DNA of 64,000 nucleotides, taken from Qipengyuania oceanensis (GTDB lineage Bacteria; Pseudomonadota; Alphaproteobacteria; Sphingomonadales; Sphingomonadaceae). Shown here in pieces: positions 62,113 through 64,000 of the stretch (position 1 is its first letter; each line of letters opens with the position of its first letter). Location: contig NZ_WTYN01000001.1 of NCBI RefSeq assembly GCF_009827535.1, forward strand, positions 1,364,001 to 1,428,000, written 5' to 3'. The notes beneath the pieces are model-generated. The model searched no databases, was not told the DNA's origin, and saw only the letters and a program-made list of their open reading frames with translations. Made by a program: the position numbers and the translations under genes.

Positions 62113-63204
62113 TCATGCGACCTGCGTCCACCCCTGCAAGGCCGCTGCTTCGGCCCGGACCGCTTCGGGACCTCCCAGAACCTGGCGGTCGAAACCGATT
62201 CGCTTGAACCAGAAATGCAGACCTAGGAGATCGGTAAAACCCATCCCCCCATGCACCTCGGTTGAGGTTCGGGCGACAAAACGGTGGACTTCGCCCGTAT
62301 GTGATTTGGCATGGCATGCCACCAGCGAAGCCTCGTCGGGCGTCGCATCGAACGCATGGGCGGCATACCAGACCAGCGAACGGGATGGTTCATGGCGGGC
62401 AGCCATTTCCGCGCACATATGCTTGACCGCCTGGAAGCTGCCGATCACTCGTCCGAACTGTTCGCGCTGCCCGGCATAGTCGACCGCTTTTTCGATCATA
62501 GCCTGGCCCGCACCGAGGCTATCGGCGGCCAGGAGCACCCGGCCGGCGTCCCGCAGGCGCCTGACTGTGGCCCCACCATCGTCCGCGAGAGCCTCGCCCG
62601 CTACGCCAGAAAACCGCAGCTCCCCTACGCTCCGGGTGCGGTCGATCGTTTTGAGAGCAACCTTCTCCAGACCCGCAGCATCGCCAGCTACGAAGTGCAT
62701 ACGACCGGCGGTATCGGCTACCAGAAACGCGTCGGCTTCCAGGAAGTCGAGCGCGAACAAAGCCGTTCCGTCGAGCTTTGCGCCGTCGAAGTCCACGCCT
62801 GCCCGGTCCCGGATCTCCACCGTTTCCGCGATCGCGACGGCGATTTGCGCCTCGCCCTTCGCTATCCTCGGCAGCCAGTGCGCCTTCAACTCCTCGCTAC
62901 CGCCCTGTGCCAGCGCAAGGGGTGCCAGTACATGGGCACCGATAAAAGGCACCGGCGCGACGGCATAGCCGAGCTGCTCGGCCACAACGGCGGCATCGAG
63001 CATTGTCATCCCGAGCCCGTCATGTTGCTCGGGAACCATCATTCCCCAAATGCCGATTTCGCCCAGCGCCGAACGCACGTTGTCGCTGAAGGGAACCGAG
63101 CCCTCCGCGCATTCGCGCACATGATCGAGCGGACAAGTATCAGCAAGAGTGCGGCTGATCGCGTCGCAGAGCATCTCCTGGTCTTGCGAAAGTCCGAAAT
63201 CCAT
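62113..63204 (-). CDS. acyl-CoA dehydrogenase family protein (catabolic operon, second subunit)
   Basis: 363 residues. Blocks: MDFGLSQDQEMLCDAISRTL at the start, EIGIWGMMVPEQHDGLGM, YAGQREQFGRVIGSFQAVKH and STEVHGGMGFTDLLGLHFWF. Its ATG overlaps the stop of the upstream dehydrogenase by one base (TGATG). The pair has the layout of heteromeric FadE-type dehydrogenases known from steroid side-chain degradation. Substrate unknown. Confidence 0.92.
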   Translation of the reverse strand: MDFGLSQDQEMLCDAISRTLADTCPLDHVRECAEGSVPFSDNVRSALGEIGIWGMMVPEQHDGLGMTMLDAAVVAEQLGYAVAPVPFIGAHVLAPLALAQGGSEELKAHWLPRIAKGEAQIAVAIAETVEIRDRAGVDFDGAKLDGTALFALDFLEADAFLVADTAGRMHFVAGDAAGLEKVALKTIDRTRSVGELRFSGVAGEALADDGGATVRRLRDAGRVLLAADSLGAGQAMIEKAVDYAGQREQFGRVIGSFQAVKHMCAEMAARHEPSRSLVWYAAHAFDATPDEASLVACHAKSHTGEVHRFVARTSTEVHGGMGFTDLLGLHFWFKRIGFDRQVLGGPEAVRAEAAALQGWTQVA

Positions 63205-64000
63205 CAGGCGGCTCCCTTATTCTGCCCGCTTGCAACGGCCGTCGCCTGTTCGGCCGCGGGAGGCGTTGCGAACTTGGGTTCGCGCGGCATTTCCAGCCCG
63301 CGTTCGGCGATGATGTTCTTCTGGATCTGGGCGGTGCCTCCACCGATGATCAGACCAAGCTGGAACATGTAGTTCCACTGCCAGGCACCGTCTTCGCGCT
63401 CGCGCTCGCTTCCGTGATAAAGTATGCCCATCTCGCCCATTGCGTCGATCGCGAGCGCGGAAATCTGATGGGCGAGCTCACAGCTCTGCAGCTTCACGAC
63501 AAGTTTCGCCATGCCGCCGGCATCCCCCCTAAGGCTGTTCGACAGGATGCGCATGCCGTTGAATTTCATCGCCGCGACTTCGGCTTGCAATGCAACCAGC
63601 CGGTCACGCAGAACGGCGTTGTCCATTGCGCAACCCTGGCCGATGCGTTCTTTTTGCATCAGCCTGACCAGCGCCTGGAGCCGGTTTTCCAGTGCATCGG
63701 GGTCGCCCAGCATGCCACGTTCATGGCCCAGTGTGGCATTGGCCACGTACCACCCCTGCCCGCGCTGCCCGACGATCTGGTCCAGGGGAACCCGCACGTC
63801 GGTAAAGAACGTTTCATTGAACTCGGCATGACCGGTCATGGTCTTGAGTGGTCGGACCTCGATCCCTGGTGTGTCCATCGAGAAGATCAAGTAGGAGATG
63901 CCGCCGTGCTTGGGCGCGTCCGGTTCGGTCCGAACAAGGCAAAAGATCATGTCCGCCTGCTTGGCCGTGCTGGTCCAGATCTTCTGTCCGTTGATGACAA
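63204..64000 (-). CDS. acyl-CoA dehydrogenase family protein, N-terminus beyond the window
   Basis: The frame is open to the right edge: bases 64000 down to 63951 read VINGQKIWTSTAKQAD, directly before MIFCLVRTE, so the first ~130 residues are outside. Visible blocks: GHAEFNETFFTDVRVPLDQI, NATLGHERGML and GGTAQIQKNIIAERGLEMPR (C-terminal FAD/dimer segment). It is the larger member of the pair with the next gene and the first gene of the operon that can be seen. Confidence 0.93.
   Translation of the reverse strand, partial: VINGQKIWTSTAKQADMIFCLVRTEPDAPKHGGISYLIFSMDTPGIEVRPLKTMTGHAEFNETFFTDVRVPLDQIVGQRGQGWYVANATLGHERGMLGDPDALENRLQALVRLMQKERIGQGCAMDNAVLRDRLVALQAEVAAMKFNGMRILSNSLRGDAGGMAKLVVKLQSCELAHQISALAIDAMGEMGILYHGSEREREDGAWQWNYMFQLGLIIGGGTAQIQKNIIAERGLEMPREPKFATPPAAEQATAVASGQNKGAA

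Noticed and set aside
1-64000. CRISPR arrays, insertion sequences, rRNA genes or prophage genes
   Set aside because: No regularly spaced direct repeats, transposase or integrase motifs, rRNA sequence or phage structural genes were seen on reading both strands.

Overview
The window is GC-rich chromosomal DNA from a heterotrophic alphaproteobacterium, most likely Sphingomonadales (Erythrobacteraceae or a close relative). The inference rests on gene content: an Entner-Doudoroff set (edd-glk-eda), a UPF0262 protein, a DUF3072 protein, TonB-dependent uptake and many acyl-CoA dehydrogenases. No database search was possible, so the taxonomy is inference. Genes lie in short, tightly packed operons with many 1-4 base stop/start overlaps. 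No insertion sequence, phage or CRISPR array was recognised.

1-16 kb: the end of a zinc-ribbon/DUF3426-type membrane protein, a small secreted protein, tRNA-Leu(GAG), and a trehalose operon (otsB, a GH15 hydrolase, otsA). Next come a dicarboxylate/amino-acid symporter and a CaiB-type racemase. A compact three-gene set follows: PHP-like DUF3604 lipoprotein, membrane-anchored parvulin-like PPIase, HupE/UreJ-type membrane protein. Then ftsH, two small secreted proteins, a DUF3667 membrane protein, a DUF3072 protein and rpoZ.

16-31 kb: a phospholipase D/cardiolipin synthase, a small frameshifted gene downstream of dnaB, dnaB, UPF0262, a GH25-like pseudoenzyme overlapping cdd, and putA. The putA reading frame appears to begin at an ATT codon just after the alanine dehydrogenase gene. 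Divergent from ald is edd-glk-eda, followed by two flavoprotein genes.

31-48 kb: a pair of acyl-CoA dehydrogenases, a PYROXD2/CrtI-like oxidoreductase co-directional with a LysR regulator, and, divergent from that regulator, dabB-dabA plus a PII-like gene (energy-coupled inorganic carbon uptake). Then a mobA-fdhD fusion divergent from an FdhF/YdeP molybdopterin oxidoreductase, a small gene, a RoxA-type ribosomal oxygenase, a pseudouridine synthase and an ABC-F ATPase.

48-64 kb: an AT-richer, accessory-looking stretch. It opens with a gene-poor gap carrying a degenerate tRNA-3'-end-like sequence, then an orphan MCE/MlaD protein, a truncated MarR regulator and an intact EmrA-EmrB-NodT efflux operon. 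After a gap with a perfect 16-bp inverted repeat comes a large TonB-dependent receptor, then a catabolic operon: two acyl-CoA dehydrogenases, acyl-CoA synthetase, Baeyer-Villiger-type monooxygenase and alpha/beta hydrolase. This suggests import and degradation of a hydrophobic ketone- or acid-bearing compound (inference; substrate unknown). The last gene runs off the right edge.
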